Shown here piece by piece: positions 13,401-25,500 of a stretch of 64,000 nucleotides of DNA; positions within the stretch are counted from its first letter, which is position 1; each line of letters starts with the position of its first letter. Location: the NCBI GenBank assembly GCA_964036045.1, contig OZ038397.1, positions 19,531,742 through 19,595,741 on the forward strand. Reading direction: 5' to 3'. A model generated the notes under the pieces. It was given only the letters and a program-made list of their open reading frames with translations, did not search any database and had not been told where the DNA came from. A program made the translations under genes and the position numbers. The DNA comes from Eutreptiella sp. 'Long Island Sound 2002'. Taxonomy: Eukaryota > Euglenozoa > Euglenophyceae > Eutreptiales > Eutreptiaceae.

Positions 13401-16400
13401 ACCGACCGCTAACTGCCAACCGCCATCCGCCGCCAACCGCCGCTAACTGCCAACCGCCATCCGCCGCCAACCGCCACCGACCGCTAACTGCCAACCGCCA
13501 TCCGCCGCCAACTGCCACCGACCGCTAACTGCCAACCGCCATCCACCGCCAACCGCCACCGACCGCTAACTGCCAACCGCCATCCGCCGCCAACTGCCAC
13601 CGACCGCTAACTGCCAACCGCCATCCGCCGCCAACCGCCACCCACCGCTAACTGCCAACCGCCATCCGCCGCCAACTGCCACCGACCGCTAACTGCCAAC
13701 CGCCATCCGCCGCCAACTGCCACCGACCGCTAACTGCCAACCGCCACCGACCGCCAACTGCCACCGACCGCTAACTGCCAACCGCCATCCGCCGTCAACC
13801 ACCACCGACCGCTAACCTCCCCCCCTTCCAATGCATCCCATCCACAGGTCTCTAGCGCCCCCTACGCCTCCAGCGGCGGGAGCGGCAGCAGCGCCGGGTC
13901 CGCCAGCCACGGGTCCGCGGGCCCCCCGCTGCAGCTCCGCCTTCCGATGTATAAAGCGGCCGGGCCCGTCCCGGTGGCAGACAGCGCGTCCGTCGCGTCC
14001 ACGATGGTGGTCGAGGGCGATGAGAAGCTGCGGCCCGACCGCGCGTTCGCGGGGGTGCTCTGCACGGCGCTGCACGTCGTGGCGCGGGAGCAGGAGTTCT
14101 GCGCGGCGTTCTTCGACGTGTTCGACGCGGCGGAGCTGGACAACATGTTGCACGAGATGCTCACGTTCGACACGGACTCCGGGAACAAGACCGGGAATCC
14201 GAGCGGGTGTGGGGGGGGCGGCGGGTGTGGGGGGGGGGCGGTGGGTGTGGGGGGGCGGGGGGGCGGGTGTGGGGGGGGGGGGCGGGTGCAGCAGAGGCAC
14301 ACAATGCAACTCGCCAGCACACAACAGCGCGCAACAGCACACAACTACAGAAGAGCAAAGCAAAGTAGTATACCACAACAACAGTGGCGGACAGCCACAC
14401 CACCCGCCGCGAACACCAACACCAGCCAAACACCCAACACCGAGGGTGGGAGCCAAACCCACCACACGGGCACTTCACCCACACCCAGCCACCGCCGCCC
14501 ACAAACAAGGCACACACAGGGAGCACCACCAAGAGCCCAAGACCCCACACCCCAACGCCCACACGGCGCCCACCACACACGCAACAACCAAGGCCACACT
14601 TACACACAACATAGAAGGGATGCTTCCCTGATGCACTCCCGGGAGCCATCACCATCCCGACCACACCGGGAGGGGAAGGCATCCCAAACCCAAGTAAGGG
14701 GGTCGCCCCTGCGGGGGGTTGGCAGCCGGCTACGCGGTTGTCCATTGGGCAGCGACCTAAAACATGTACTGCCCGCGAGTAGCTAAGTTCTGTCACCATG
14801 GCCTAGTGCAGGGGCCTTGGGCACGCTTATGAGACACAGCGTCCAAACCATTGGTGGTCACTGCACACGACCAACCAGGGGGTGGACTCACATGAGTCCC
14901 TAGCTCCGAGGCGTGGACAGCCCGGAGTGAAGTCCTCAAACGGGGAGCCCCTCAGCAGCCCAAAAAGCAAAAGAGCAACAACGCAACACATTCACCCCAG
15001 AACAACCCCAACAAACACCAGTGACAGGTCAGTTTGTAGATTTGGAAACATGTGCAAAAGTGCCCGGTGCCCTTGGCACCACCCAACTGCGAGTGGGACA
15101 ACCCAACAGCCACAATGGGATGCAGGGAGCGACATGCTACCCCCCTGGCGCCGCACACCAGAAGCAGCGAGGATGCCAGCAGAAAAAGAAAGAGCCCGAA
15201 ACTGGGAGGAACGCATGCAGCAAAACAGCTGGGCACAAGGCCGCCCTACACACGGCAGGGCGACGAGCCCCAACAGGACACACAACAAGACACAAGGGAA
15301 CCATGAGGTGCGAGCACTGCAGCAACCACCAAATGCAGCGCACGCCGAGCGAGCCATCAGCAAACACCCCCCCTCCCTCTACAAGGTGCCCACGTACTCC
15401 ACAAGGGCAGGGGCTGCGCCCCGCGCGCCGGGAGGTGCCCGCCACGGGGGTGGCAACAGGGCCGTGAACAGCCAACCGGGCACGGGGCGGTCCACGTTGT
15501 GTGGAGATGTGACATCCTCGTATGGGGGGGCAGGCGGGTGGGACAGGAGGGGGTGCGCGACATGGGCACCCAGGAGCGCCACCAGACAGGGGGAGGAGCA
15601 ACACAGACACACAGAACGCGGGAGCCACACCAGGAGGGACAAGGGCGGGCAAAGCAGACAAGGAGGAGGTGCACAGCAAGGCGGGAGAGGCAACTGGAAC
15701 AGCGGGAACAGAGAACCAGAATGGAGCGGATGGCAGAGCGTGCGCATGGGAGGCAGCGACAATAAAGGGGATGGCCTGGCCAGCCAACCCCGTCGCTACC
15801 GGGTGCCAGGGCAACCCCTGCTCAACCGGCATCAGGTGGGGGGTGTCTCCCGCAGCCCAGATGGGCTGTTTGCGCAACAGGAGTGGGAGCCCATCAGGGG
15901 CAGACCAACCGTGAGGGGGAAAAGGACATATGGTGGACGGCCCGGACAGCGCGTGGAGGAACAGGGCACCTGGGCCGCACAGAAACACAGCGAGGCAGGC
16001 GATGAACGGCCTGTGGACAGAGGTGTGTGGACAGCAAACACAGTCAAACGACCCCGGCAACAACCAGCACATCCTCAACACGCCAACTACTGGGCGCCGC
16101 TGACACGCAAACGGCACACCATGCCACATTCAGCACAGTCCCAACACGCCAACTACTGGGCTCCGCGAATGCGGAAACGACACCAGCAGGAGCACCGGCC
16201 GCAGCGGCCGACAGAACGTAGCGACCCGACGCAACATGCGAAGGGAAGAACGGGTGACCGTCCAGGCCCCGTAAAGGAGCAACAACCGGACGGAATGTCA
16301 CACAGGGGGGGGGGGGGGGGTGCGGGGGGGCGGCGGATGTGGGGGGGCGGCGGATGTGGGGGGGGGGGCGGGTGTGGGGGGGGCGGCGGGTGTGGGGGCG

Positions 16401-16523
16401 GCGGTGGGGTGGGGGGGGGGGGGGGGGGCGGTGGGTGTGGGGGGGCGGCGGCGGGTGTTGGGGGGGGGTGGCGGGTGTGGGGGGGGGGCGGCGGGTGTTG
16501 GGGGGGGGGGGGGGGGCGGGTGT

Positions 16524-16569
<46 letters not shown>

Positions 16570-19500
16570 CGGGGGCGGCGGGTTGGGGGGGGGCGGCGGG
16601 TGTGGGGGGGCGGCGGGTGTGGGGGGGCGGCGGGTGTTGGGCGAGGCCCCCGCAGTTCATCGATCCCGGAGGACTGTCGATCATCCCACGTCCACCACGT
16701 GCCAATGGGGGGGGGGGCTGTGCCCGGCAGCCGTAGCCCTGGCAACTCCGCAGCCCCAGCCCCACCGCGCAACGCTGGCGTAATGCGCGAACGAACGCAT
16801 GAGCGAATACATGTCAGATCAGGTACCGGGCCAGTCCTCCCACCGAAGCAGCACCTGCACGCAGTTGCACCCTCCGACTATACCTTGTCCACCGACTGCG
16901 GACGAGGAATATAGACGAAGGATATGTATTTGAACGGCTGACAGCCCCCCCCGGACAGGGCAGACCACGGTCGCCGAAAACGGTGCAGAGCGCAGAAGGC
17001 GGAGAAGGAAAGGAAAAACCGGCAAAGAATCATTGTGATTGTTAGAAGCCCCTGTCAGGAACATGATCCTGCGGATGCACACCCCAGCGCGCACAAGTCA
17101 GTGCTGGAGGCGGCAAACCCCCGAATGGACTCGGCGTGTGCATCGGGATTCACCTGGTCAACGGCACGGGCAACAGCCCCGTCTCCGGGACGGCCGACCC
17201 CCGGAGTAGTCAAACAGGACAAGTCATCCGGGGGCTCCGTTGACACAACCAAAACACGTTCGGGCCCACAGAGGGTCAGAATGAGCAGTGGCGAGAGGCC
17301 GATAGGCACCGCCAAAGGCAAACGATGGGATACCGAGGCCTTGTGCCAAACCCCCCCCGCCCCCTTTACCCCCCCCCGCCACCCGTCGACGGTCCGCCGG
17401 GACTTGAGACGGGACATTTGGGGGACGTCAGCGAATCTGGCATCCGAACGCGGCCAGGGCCGTGGCCCACAGCGGCCGTACGGTGCCGGGACCCGACCCA
17501 ACGTCCTCCCCCCTCCCCCCCCGGGCCCCCCACGGCTGCACACAGGGGGCCCCCTCCCATTCAGCCCCCCCCCCCCCCCCGCCCCAAACGAAGAAAGCGA
17601 AAAAGCAGAAGGCCTGGAAACGCTGCGCACCACCGAACGGGGCACACTCAGCGATCCGGAACCCCCCGGGCCCTGTGTTGCATTCCCCACTTCGGATGTG
17701 GTGGGGGGGCACCCTCCAAACTTCGCGGTCTTGGGACAGACTTTGCGTGGGGCATTGCCGGCGCCGGCGCGGGAGGGATGCCGAAGGGCAGAGGCCACTG
17801 TACCCCTGCCACCGAGTGGAAGTGCTGTTCCCAGTGGACGACAGCGAGCGATGTACACAATTGACTTCTGAGAACTGAAATGCGCGTGTACCCCCGGAAG
17901 TACGGCCCCGCTCACTTGCTTGGCCTCATGGCAGACCCCATCCCCTCCCCCACCCCCTCCCCCACTCAGCCTTGGTCACGCATGGGGCACCGCGTGCCTT
18001 CCTGAAGTGTTTCCATTGTGCAGGGGCCACGGGCATTGATGTAGTAGAACGGCCGTGCACCGCAGGAGGACGGGGGGTACCCCCCCATAGATCTCCCTCG
18101 AGTCGGATGGGCCTATGTCGGCTCCCACCACCGGGACACGCAATCGCGGGTGCCCCTCCCGGGGACGGTGCTATCCGGATGGGGCAGACGCACCACTGCC
18201 TTACCAAGTGTGTACAAGCGTGCAAACTCTGCACCCAGGACGGTATCGCACACGGGTCCCCCAGACAAATCGAACGGTGAAACACTGGTTGAATAGTGTT
18301 GCAGGTCGAGGCTTCTCAGGGTTCCTTTGTCACTGTCTATAACAGGTTGTTGGGGCTGGTGCATTGCTGTGAAATGACTGTGAGTACCCTGTACTTCTCC
18401 TGGATGTTTCAGCGCAATTTCAGTGTAATGTCCAGCTGAACTCCCACGAGCAATATAAGTTGGTTGTCGGTTGGCTCCAATGATTAATTAGGCCCATGGG
18501 CGGATGATCCACAAGGTTTGACCGCAACAGGGCTAGAGAAACCTTTGACGGTCTGATTTACTGATTCTTAATTCGGTTGTCGGTTATCTGGCGTGCAAAA
18601 GTAGGCCCATGGGCGGATGATCCGAATGGTCTGACCGCAACAGGGCTGAAGAAGTAGGAGACAGTCTGTTTTACGGACTTCCATTCGGTTGTCGGTTATT
18701 GAGTGCGCAATTGTAGGCCCATGGGCGGATGATCCGAATGGTCTGACCGTAAACGGGCTAGCGGCTGCGACGCGTAGTTCAGCACCACAATGAAGGGGGG
18801 GTAAACACCAATCTGAGTATTGCCACTCCTTGTTCTCCTGCATACTGTCATGTCATGAATTGTAGAAATTCCTACTTTCCAACCACAGTTTTCTTCAACC
18901 TGTAGTTGCGAGATGACTGAGTACGAAGACCTTACGGCTGAGATGAAGTCTCGCGTGGTCCTTCCACAACATGTGTACCCAGCACTGTCAATAGGAAAGT
19001 CGGCGAACTCTGGTGATCTTCAGCTATCGGTGCGGCTCTATCAAGCTAAAAAAGATGTTCATCATGTGCCGTATAGTTCTGCAGTATTCACCTCACCAGC
19101 GGTTGGATTTCCTGTGTTTGCCGGTCAACTTCCTGCGTGCTCCATAGTAACTTACAGAGTGAGTATCCCTCAGTGCCTGGTTCTGACTTGGTCTGATTAT
19201 CTGTCGGAGTTACGGCCTCTGTTTGCGCAATGGTCTCAGTCAGAACGCATTCTGTGGCAAGCACAGGTGTCTGACCAGATTTCTGATCTCCATGTGCAAC
19301 GCTTTGTTGCTTCAATGTCCCTCGATGATTTTTTGTCAGCAGTATCTGGTACACAACCACTCAAAGTGAAGCCTCTTGCCCAAGTTCTACTATGGTATGC
19401 CCTTTATGCACAATGGGCGAAACGCAAGTCTCTGCAGCCTTGTTTTCAGATTCAAGTCGATTCTGATTGCACTTATCTGGAAAACTGCCCACTAAAGGCT

Positions 19501-22500
19501 GGAGATTGGACAGGCCTCATCAAATCGCTGCTAAAAGATCGACTTAAAGCAGATCCGCCTCTGCTGGCTGAAGCTCCCTGTGACGCTGACTCACGAAAAT
19601 CATCTGGAGCTCCTGTCGGTCCCCGAGAACCTCCCCGAGTGCCTCTGTGGAAAAGTTTGTTGGAGCCCAGTCTGGCTGGTGTGTCTGAGGAAGATCCGTA
19701 TGTTAAAATTCTGGAAGATGTTCAATTCTACCCAGAGAGTGTTGTGTCTACCGCCAGTAAAGCACTAAAGGAGCTCCTCGTGGCACACAATGTGGATGGA
19801 AGGTTGGCTGGAGCCCTGTCTGCAGCTCGAGTGCCTGCCCAATTGTATACATCCCTCAAGATGATTTTGGCGAAACAAAGTCCTGTTGTGCGGCACAATC
19901 TGCTTTCGGACATCAGAGAATGGAATGATCTATGTGTTCAATCGGTTCCTTCCACCATTCGACCCGTAGACAAGCAGTCGTTCCTCATGAAAGCTGGGGA
20001 GATCCTGAAAGGTCTCAAGGACGACTCTGACTGTCACGCCATTGTATTCTCTCTTCTGTCTGAAGCTCCTGACGGTCTTGACATCACCCCACTGGAAGCT
20101 GTTATGGATATTAAATCCCTGAGAAGAGCCGTCGCTTTGATTGCGAGAAAGGCTACGAATTCTCTGCACCTGAGAATGTTTCTAAGAGCAATTACTAATG
20201 CCTGTGCCTTGGATATTCCTGATGGTGCTGAGCCTGATGATGGCATTTCTGACTCTCTGGTGGAATCATTTGTCGCTGGTGGGGGGGGGTCTACTGAGTC
20301 TGCTCGACCCTGTGAGTCCAAGGGCCCAACTGTTCTGGTGGGGGAGGGTAAGACTACTTCCTTGCTCCCGACTGATTCTTATGAGGCTATTTCTGTGCCT
20401 TCTGTCAAGGACTCAGCTGTGATCAGGTTACATGGCCTGACTCCCTCCATTTCCCCAGCCCGCTACAACAAGGCATTTCATGACATTTTCGGTGTTCATG
20501 CAGGTTTGACTGAAGCACACACTGCACGAGGGTTCTATCATCTTACATTGTCTAAAGCCACAGTAGAAAAGGTGTTCAAAGGGGAACATGCCATGGAATG
20601 GAGGGCTGCCTCTGGTTTTAATTTGCGGGCCCGCTCCCATGATCATCTGGGTGAGCCTTATCGCCATATAGGTGCTTTGCGGTCTCGGGAAGAGTCAGGT
20701 CAGCAGGGTCCCAGTGCGAAGCAGCCATATTGGGGAAAGGCAGGCCAAGGAAAAGGCTCGGGTGCACCTCCTGACTACGGCTGGGAGTATGATCAGTGGT
20801 ACTCCCCTCCCCAGGGCAAAAACCAGCAGACCTCTGGGTACTATGATAATGCTGGTCAGTGGCAGTGGGACGCCTCCTCTTCGGGTTTTGCTGCCTCTTC
20901 TTATGAATCGGGAACCCCCCAACAACGGCCTACCACCTTTGTTGAGACGAGACACATGCCTCCTGCCGCTGGTGCTGATCATGCACTTCCGCAGTATCAA
21001 CATCAGCGTCAGTGGATGTGAACCCCAGTACTACCTCCTGGGTATTTGGTGCATGCTGAAACTGAGTGGGTGCTGTATCACTGCCTCACTGCATTTCCCC
21101 GACGACGGGTCAGTGTACTTCTTCAGCATCTGATTTCTTTTGAGCAGGACTATCTCGTCAATGTGTATGAGTCTAATTCACCTAGAGACGATGCTTCTGT
21201 GTGTGAACAAATTAAAGCTTGCTGGGAGTGTGGGACCATTATGAGTTTTCAGAATCACACGACGTGCACAGAGTGCAGTGGCACAATGTTCATTTGTTTG
21301 CCTGTGATATCACCTGCTCCTGATAGAGTTGCCCTACCCTCTTGGATTCCTTTATCGGTTACTTCTGTCCTAAAGCATTTTCTGCCTGTGGAGTTATGTC
21401 TCCTATTCGGAGTCCTGAAGATCTGGGCCACTGAAGTACAACGGCGATTCCTTTACAAATTGCGACAGAAGGATGTTGCCGTGTCCCCCCCCATTCTGCA
21501 TGCTAATCATGTTCTCGTGTTCTGCACCCGACTTTCCGAGGTGGTTCAAGGCACAAGCTTAATACCGCGCTCCCCTCCAGGGACTATCAGGCTTTCGCTT
21601 GTCTGCCCGTCTCTCTGCTCTACTTGCGCTCGCCCGGTAATTAGTGAAACCAATTGTTTGTCTTTGCCGGCAGGGATATGGGAAAGAGCACTGTGTGTGT
21701 GTCCACCAAGGGGACACACCTTTGCAAACAGATCTTTGGCCCATCGTTCCGAGGTTACCTTTCTTGGTGCTTCTTTGGGCAAGGTGGTTCCTATAACCAC
21801 CGTTGCCAAAGCTACGTGTGCACAAGCGGTGTCGGCAGAAGTGTGTTTGCCTATCCCTGGATGGTGTGATATGTTTCAAGCCCTGATCTTTCAACTGCCC
21901 ACCACTGCTCAGGCGGAGCCTCTTCGTGTCTTGTCCATTAATTGTGGTGGGACTGCAGCCAACATCGCGCCTCTCTTAGGAGCTACTCTGATTCATGATC
22001 CGGATGTGGTAGCATTGCAGGAACTTTGGGATATTTCTTTACAGGATGAAGTACCACTGAGGGCCTATGTAGTTGTTTTTGGCACAATCACTGGTCCTGG
22101 ATGTGGTCTATGTTTCCTTTTTCATAGGAGGATCTTTGTGCCCGGCGAGTTCACGCCTAAATGCATTCAGGTGCTTAGCGACATGCGCAGCTGGCTGTCT
22201 GTGCTAGTTCATCATGGATCGGGTGAAGTGGTCCTTTACACCAATGTTCACATGGATCCTGAACTCAATGCCACTCAAAAAGAGGACGTGCTTACTGAAA
22301 TTGGGGCAGTGCAACGTAAACTTCGGCCTACAGCCGCCATCTGTATGGGTGATTTTAATGTTCCTCGCAGTACGACCAACTGTATTGCCCGACAGCTGGC
22401 GAAAGGAGGGGCACTGGAGCATATGAAGTTAGATTACCTGCCCGGTCAGTATACCAACATTGTGCGTTCAGCCTCTGGTGTAACTGAGACTGAGATAGAC

Positions 22501-25500
22501 TATGTCCTTGTCTCTCGCCAGCTTTCTGTTGAGGATTTTCATGTTTTTCCTGGCGTCTGTACCCACGGTGTTCTGGTCGCTGATGTGCACGGTCTGAGTG
22601 GCACTGTATCCTCTTTTCAGAAAAGATACAAGCACATGGTTACATCTCCTGAAACTATGAGTTCTCTAGCATGCCTGGTCGCTGTCTTCTGGTGGTGGAT
22701 GAGTCAGGTGTCTGCCCATCCTGATAACTGGATTCATGCTTATTGGGTCCTGGCTGACCGCTTCTTGTTTTCTCATTCCTTGCGCCGCAGTGCAGAAGGT
22801 TTAATGAAAAAAGGTCGTCAGCTGGCTAGAAAAAAGATCTCACAGGATAATATCTCTGCTTGGAAGGCTGAGGTTCAAGATCATTTGTTCGCTCGCGGTT
22901 TGAAGCTGACGCAGGAAATTATGCACCAGGTTTCCATTACCTCTCACACGACATCTGCTTTGCGTCTTCGGCGCAGTATGCCTCAGCCGTACCCGAATTT
23001 AACACAAGATACCTCAGGCAAAGAGGCCTCTGAGCTCCTATCTGCGGCTAGGCAGCAACTACGATTTTATCACCTTTCGAAGGGTGAGTGTATGAACCTG
23101 CCGGTGCTGATGTTTCATGCTCAGCCCCATGATCAGCTATGCTTACTCGACGACCTGCCTTTTGCTATTCTCTTTCGTCAACTGCAAGATGGGACATGGT
23201 CGACCGATCGTGAGCGCTATATGTTCACTATTAGATCACAGCCGAAAGGGCCACGTTTCACTGCTAACGCCATTAGAAGAGGTCTAGATCGTGGTGGCTC
23301 AGATGCTGCCTCACTGGATGATGTACCTTTTTCTCTGCTGCGTGCGCTGCCTCTATGTGCTATGCCAACCCTGCTGCATTATTCCAAACTACTCTCTTTG
23401 TTCCCGGATGCTATTTCCAATGTTGTTCTTCAGATGGGGATCTTGAAAGGGGGGCTGTCGTATCTATTCAACTCATACCGTCCGATAAAGATGGGATCCA
23501 GCTTTAGCAGATTGTTTGCAGGTGTAGTACATGATGACGTGGTTACCCGAGGGGAATCTCTGGGTACATGGAATGCAGGCCTTTTCTCATACCGAAAAGA
23601 ACTCTGTCCTGCTTACATGGCTCTATCAGCGAGAGCCACTGTGGCCCTGTCTCTCCACGAAACCGGTGAATGCCATATAATTGACGGCGACGAGTCAGGG
23701 GCATTTGCCGTTGATCTTTCCTTGCCCTCCAGTCTGGTTCGGGAGCCTGTCTTGTTTGTCACTACGGATGCGGGGCATGCGCCAGGTGATCTGCGTGTGA
23801 TGCAAGAAAAGGGTGGCCTCGGCATTGTCTTCTCATCAGGGATCAAGGTCCAGCATCGGGTGTCTCTTGGTATTCGGTGTGCTGCAGGGTCCTCTACGGT
23901 ATTGGAGTGGTTAGCTAAAATTCTGGCTTTGTGGATGTTGGTGCGGGCAGGATTTCGAGGCCGTGTTTGTCTTCTGTGCGATAATGCTGCAGTGCAGCTG
24001 TGTGATTTCAGCAGGTGGGTGCGAACGGCCTCGTGGTTCAGTAGGCTGGTCAAATGGGTGTTTCAACAACCTATCGCATTGCGGGTGGTTGAGTTTTGGC
24101 TCCCTGCGCAGCATGACTCGGGGGATACAGGTGTTGCAGCTGGGTGGCAGAGACTGGCCGACACGGCTGCGACGAGGGGGCTCGATGACCCTGATCGGTA
24201 TCCTATTCCCTGGGATAGTATTCTGGGCGTTCTTGAGGACCCTCCCAGTCCGGTCTGCTGTAATGGCTCTGTGGTGTTCAAACTCAATGCATTCATGGAC
24301 AGGTTGTATGATATGACTCTGGGACAGTCGTCGGCCTTGGGGGGGTGGGTGCTTGAGCAGGGGTTTGATGTATCCACTTGGGTGCGGGTCTGTCACGACG
24401 CCAGTGTGTCTCTGTCCCAGCACCGGCAGGCGGCCTACCTTCGTATGCTGCCGTTTCTTCCGCGAGTCTATTTCGATGTGCCTGACTGCAGGTTCTGTGG
24501 TCTTTTTCAGGGCAATGAGCAGTCCCATATGTGTGCCTGTGTTGAGTTGTACGGCCGACAATGCAGGGCAGTGCGTGCGTTAGAAGAGTTGATGATACGT
24601 GATCTGGGCTTCTCGGTGTTAGCTGCCTGGGATACGGTCCTGCGGCTTAACAGGTCTGGGCTTGTATATTGGGTGGCTGTGGAAGCCGATGTCCGATTCA
24701 GTGAGAGGAGGGCCACATTGAGCCTACTGCCTGGCCACCAGGTGGTCATTCTTACCACTTCGGGTTTGCTGTGGACCTCTCAGTCGTCCCCTGAGTCCCC
24801 TGGATATTTGACTGCACACGTGCGCCATCAGTTGTCTCGGTTAGTGCTCCAGCGTATGCATGAAGGGATCGACAGTTCGGCACCCTGTGTGGATCGTCTC
24901 TCCCCTGATCCGGGTCTGTCACCTTTTGCTGAAAATGGTCCAGTTAAAGCTCCGGTCTCGGACTTACTGCAAGCAGTGATGGCGTGGGTCGTGAGAAGGG
25001 ATCCTCGGTTGACTGTGCCTTATCGTGCAGGCTATTGTGTGAGCCTGCCTCCGCGAGTGTTTCGGGACCCGTCACCCCTTGACTACGTGCTATATCTGTG
25101 CTCGGCTAATCAGTGTATGCACCAGTACCCACGGCAATCAAGACGAGCTGTAGTACTGTGTGGGTGTGACACCAGACCGGCGCCTGTGTGGCAAGTGGTG
25201 ACGGCGGGGTTGGGATGGGTCTTGGCGGCGGACCATAATTACTCCATGCCTCAGCTCAATTGAACGATGACGCTCAGTGCCCTCGTATGTGTCGTGGCTT
25301 GTGGCGGTTCCGAGCGACAGCGACGTTAGGCCCATGGGCGGAGGATCCGGGTGATCTGACCGTGGACGGGCTAGGGGACTACCCCAGGGACGTAGGGCGC
25401 GCGAACACCCCCCCCCCCCCCCCACACGGAAGAAGCGACCCCGGACCCACAACCCAGCACCCGGTGCCACCGCACACCACACCCACACCGGCGACACCCC

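Noticed and set aside
13385-13847. Intron 6 as an introner-type mobile intron
   Set aside because: It ends in a MITE-like word and is full of the same aaccgcc motif, but no matching left terminus at the donor and no second intron of the same sequence were found.
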